A DNA stretch of 64,000 nt from Hyphomicrobiales bacterium. GTDB taxonomy: Bacteria; Pseudomonadota; Alphaproteobacteria; Rhizobiales; Rhizobiaceae. The stretch is taken from contig UCLB01000027.1 of the NCBI GenBank assembly GCA_900473205.1, forward strand, positions 1-64,000, given 5' to 3'. Shown piece by piece: positions 61,810 to 64,000 of the stretch. Each line of letters begins with the position of its first letter. Positions within the stretch are counted from its first letter, which is position 1. The notes beneath the pieces were generated by a model. It was not told the origin of the DNA. It saw only the letters and a list, made by a program, of their open reading frames with translations, and did no database searches. A program made the translations under genes and the position numbers.

Positions 61810-63813
61810 ATGACTGACGTTCAACCCATCCGTTGGGGCATCATCGGCCCCGGAACCATCGCCCGCACTTTCGCCGATGGCGTTGCCCACTCCAAAACGG
61901 GAAAGCTCGTGGCCATCGCCACGCGCAACCCCGATAAGCCGGGTCTGGCTGACGCCTTTCCGGGCGCGCGTATCTTGCATGGGTATGAGGCTTTGCTGAG
62001 CGATTCTGAAGTCGATGCCATCTACATCGCAACGCCTCATACGGGCCATGCGGAATGGGCCATCAAGGCCGTGCGTGGGGGTAAACATGTGCTGGTCGAA
62101 AAGCCAATCGCGCTTTCCGCCTGTGATGCGGATGTGATTTTCCATGAGGCGAAGAAAGCCGGTGTGTTTGCCAGTGAGGCCTATATGTACCGCCTGCATC
62201 CGCAGACGGCGAAGATCATCGAACTGGTGAAGGACGGCGCGATTGGTGACGTCCGCATTATCCGCACTAGCTTCGGTTTCAACATGGGTGGCTTCAAGCC
62301 GGAGCATCGGCTGTTTGCCAATGATGCTGCTGGTGGCGGTATTCTCGATGTCGGCGGGTATCCCGTTTCCATGGCGCGTCTGATTGCTGGCGCGGCCTCA
62401 GGCACGTCGGTTCTGGAGCCGGAAAAAGTCTCCGGCGTTGCCCATCTGGGGCAATCCGGCGTGGATGAATGGGCGTCTGCCGTTTTGAAATTCCCGAACG
62501 ACATCATTGCCGAAGTCTCATGCTCCATCATGGCGCAACAGGACAATGTGCTTCGCATCATCGGCTCGCAAGGCCGCATCGAAGTCGAAAACTTCTGGTT
62601 TGCCTCCGGTCACAAGGGCGGTGTCGGCAAGATTGAGATCATCAAGGGTGATGATCGGCAGACCGTCGAGGTGCGCGAAGACGGCTGGCTTTACGCCTTT
62701 GAGGTTGATGCGGCGGGTGAGGCCATTCGTGCTGGAAAACCCGAATTTGCCTATCCCGGCATGAGTTGGGCAGACAGCCTCGGTAATCTGCAGGTTATGG
62801 ATCGGTGGCGCGCGTCAGTGGGCCTGGAATATGGCGTTGAAACCGCTGCCAAGCGCGTTTCGAATATCACCGGCGCAAAGGTTGTTGCGGGCAATGCCGT
62901 GCCCAAACGCAATATCCCCGGTCTTTCCAAGTCGGTATCGGTCGTAGCGCTGGGTTTTGAATTCTTCCCGAATTTCGCATCCGCTTCGCTCACACTCGAC
63001 AATTTCTACGAGGCAGGCGGCAATCTCTTCGATACGGCCTACATCTATGGCGGCGGCAAGACCGAGAGCATTTTCGGAGACTGGCATACCAGCCGCAATG
63101 TGCCGCGCGAGGATATCGTGCTGATCGGGAAGGGCGCGCATTCGCCGCTCTGCTATCCGGATATGATCGGCAAGCAACTCGATCAATCGCTTGAGCGCAT
63201 GAAAACCGATTACGTCGATGTCTACTGCATGCACCGTGACAATACGGAGGTGCCGGTCAGCGAGTTCGTGGACGCCATGGATGCCGAGGTAAAACGTGGT
63301 CGCATTCGCGGCATTTTCGGCGGCTCCAACTGGACACGCGAGCGTATGGACGAAGCCGCCGCTTATGCGCAAAAAAACGGCAAGACGGCGCCTGCTGCTC
63401 TTTCCAACAATTTCTCGCTGGCGGAAATGCTGGTCCCCATCTGGACAGGCTGCGTTGCCGCTTCAGATGATGGCTGGAAGGAATGGCAGCGGGAACGGCA
63501 GATCCCCAATTTCGCATGGTCGAGCCAAGGGCGTGGTTTCTTCACCGAGAAAGCCGGACGTGACAAGCTGGATGATGAGGAGATCGTGCGCGTCTGGTAT
63601 TCGGATCGCAACTTCGAACGACGGGACCGGGCAATCCAGCTGGCAAAGGAACTGGGCCGAAGCCCTATCCACATTGCTCTGGCCTATGTCGTCGCCCAGC
63701 CCTTCCCGGTCATTCCGCTCATCGGCCCACGCACCGTTGCGGAACTGGAAGACAGCCTTTCAGCGCTCGATATCAAGCTGACGCCGGAACAGGTACTTTG
63801 GCTGGAGGCATAG
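61810..63813 (+). CDS. Fusion of Gfo/Idh/MocA oxidoreductase and aldo-keto reductase
   Basis: A 667-residue two-enzyme protein. Residues 1-345: Gfo/Idh/MocA dehydrogenase with a Rossmann loop GIIGPGTIARTFADG and the catalytic VEKPIA (Glu97-Lys98-Pro99). Residues about 372-667: aldo-keto reductase with the full catalytic tetrad Asp408 and Tyr413 (FDTAYIYG), Lys441 (LIGKGAH) and His475 (YCMHRDN), plus a linker of about 25 residues. Both halves look active. ATG 61810 follows GAGG; codons from 61744 lie in the ATPase gene. It is last in the sugar operon and presumably oxidises and/or reduces the imported sugar. A single frame spans the whole length, with no frameshift. Confidence 0.9.
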   Translation: MTDVQPIRWGIIGPGTIARTFADGVAHSKTGKLVAIATRNPDKPGLADAFPGARILHGYEALLSDSEVDAIYIATPHTGHAEWAIKAVRGGKHVLVEKPIALSACDADVIFHEAKKAGVFASEAYMYRLHPQTAKIIELVKDGAIGDVRIIRTSFGFNMGGFKPEHRLFANDAAGGGILDVGGYPVSMARLIAGAASGTSVLEPEKVSGVAHLGQSGVDEWASAVLKFPNDIIAEVSCSIMAQQDNVLRIIGSQGRIEVENFWFASGHKGGVGKIEIIKGDDRQTVEVREDGWLYAFEVDAAGEAIRAGKPEFAYPGMSWADSLGNLQVMDRWRASVGLEYGVETAAKRVSNITGAKVVAGNAVPKRNIPGLSKSVSVVALGFEFFPNFASASLTLDNFYEAGGNLFDTAYIYGGGKTESIFGDWHTSRNVPREDIVLIGKGAHSPLCYPDMIGKQLDQSLERMKTDYVDVYCMHRDNTEVPVSEFVDAMDAEVKRGRIRGIFGGSNWTRERMDEAAAYAQKNGKTAPAALSNNFSLAEMLVPIWTGCVAASDDGWKEWQRERQIPNFAWSSQGRGFFTEKAGRDKLDDEEIVRVWYSDRNFERRDRAIQLAKELGRSPIHIALAYVVAQPFPVIPLIGPRTVAELEDSLSALDIKLTPEQVLWLEA

Positions 63814-63832
63814 CCGCCAAGAATATGAAGAG

Positions 63833-63855
63833 ACCCTCGGGGAAAACCCGAGGGT
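63833..63855. terminator. Hairpin between convergent genes
   Basis: ACCCTCGGG and CCCGAGGGT pair around a GAAAA loop, 19 bases after the fusion gene stop and 18 before the end of the convergent gene. There is no strong T tract. Confidence 0.5.
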
Positions 63856-63873
63856 ACCCTTAAAGCCTTGATC

Positions 63874-64000
63874 TCACCGCAAGCTCTGCTTCAGCACATC
63901 TTCCGCTTCATAGATCGCGCAGACGATGTGATAAAATGTGCTGGCAGGTGCGGGCTCATCAATCATCGGTGCATCCACGGGCCATTTATCGAACCACAGA
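63874..64000 (-). CDS. AGE-family sugar epimerase/isomerase, C-terminal fragment
   Basis: Only the last 42 codons are in the window; the gene continues past the right edge. The readable end is LWFDKWPVDAPMIDEPAPAS followed by TFYHIVCAIYEAE, which matches the end of N-acylglucosamine 2-epimerase/mannose isomerase proteins (WxDxW, then PASTFYH). Those enzymes interconvert aldoses and ketoses, or epimerise amino sugars. It is convergent with the fused dehydrogenase gene and so likely belongs to the same sugar pathway, though the opposite strand means a separate promoter. Confidence 0.7.
   Translation of the reverse strand, partial: LWFDKWPVDAPMIDEPAPASTFYHIVCAIYEAEDVLKQSLR

Noticed and set aside
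1-64000. CRISPR array, prophage, IS element, tRNA or rRNA gene
   Set aside because: No spaced short repeats, integrase, transposase or tRNA cloverleaf was found by reading; a covariance-model search would be needed for certainty on small RNAs.

Overview
The window looks like chromosome or chromid DNA of a Rhizobiaceae alphaproteobacterium in the Agrobacterium/Rhizobium group. The clearest reason is a succinoglycan (exo) cluster in the same gene order as the known rhizobial one. RHE_PE00001-type (DUF1612), DUF6074 and DUF992 proteins, a chemoreceptor ending in DWEEF, and several divergently regulated sugar ABC transporters agree with this. The assignment is inference; no rRNA, tRNA, IS element, prophage or CRISPR array was seen.

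Layout. 1-5000: the 3' end of a chemoreceptor gene facing an RND efflux pump pair. 5100-10010: a DUF1612 protein and, on the same strand, an eptA-type phosphoethanolamine transferase followed by a response regulator and a histidine kinase, which suggests a self-contained envelope-modification operon. 10300-20930: housekeeping and accessory single genes (topoisomerase IB, PQQ-type sugar dehydrogenase, RsmJ, RluA-type synthase, YigZ, BaiN-like flavoprotein, large hybrid kinase, GhrA-like dehydrogenase).

21021-35912: the succinoglycan cluster. exoH-K-L-A-M-O-N-P run on the minus strand with overlapping or nearly overlapping genes and end at a strong terminator. exoT is upstream on the same strand, exoW-exoV diverge from it, and exoU and exoX follow on the minus strand. 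Together they add the glucose residues to the lipid-linked octasaccharide, decorate it with succinate and pyruvate, flip it, polymerise it and trim it. exoY, exoF, exoQ, exoZ, exoB and exoI are not here, so the first sugar transfer and the polymerase must be encoded elsewhere.

36300-44400: a DUF6074 protein, a LacI-type repressor divergent from an RbsA/RbsC/RbsB-like sugar transporter with two clear operators between them, a DadA-like oxidase and a GT39-like membrane glycosyltransferase. 44500-48600: malic enzyme divergent from a GDP-mannose pathway bifunctional enzyme. 48675-52750: a four-gene minus-strand operon (LLM flavin monooxygenase, SfnB-like flavoprotein, ketopantoate-reductase-like protein, HCCA-isomerase-like protein) with the look of organosulfur scavenging or xenobiotic catabolism.

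53100-56500: DUF992 protein, cytochrome c, RecX, adenylate cyclase, small HTH protein and an unexplained long hairpin. 56650-64000: an AraC regulator divergent from a MalE/F/G plus UgpC-like importer, followed by a single protein that fuses a Gfo/Idh/MocA dehydrogenase to an aldo-keto reductase, and then the tail of an AGE-type sugar epimerase gene on the opposite strand. This last locus, with an unassigned sugar and an intact two-enzyme fusion, is the best candidate for an undescribed pathway. Start codons were re-chosen in many genes from Shine-Dalgarno sites and domain borders; several use GTG or TTG.
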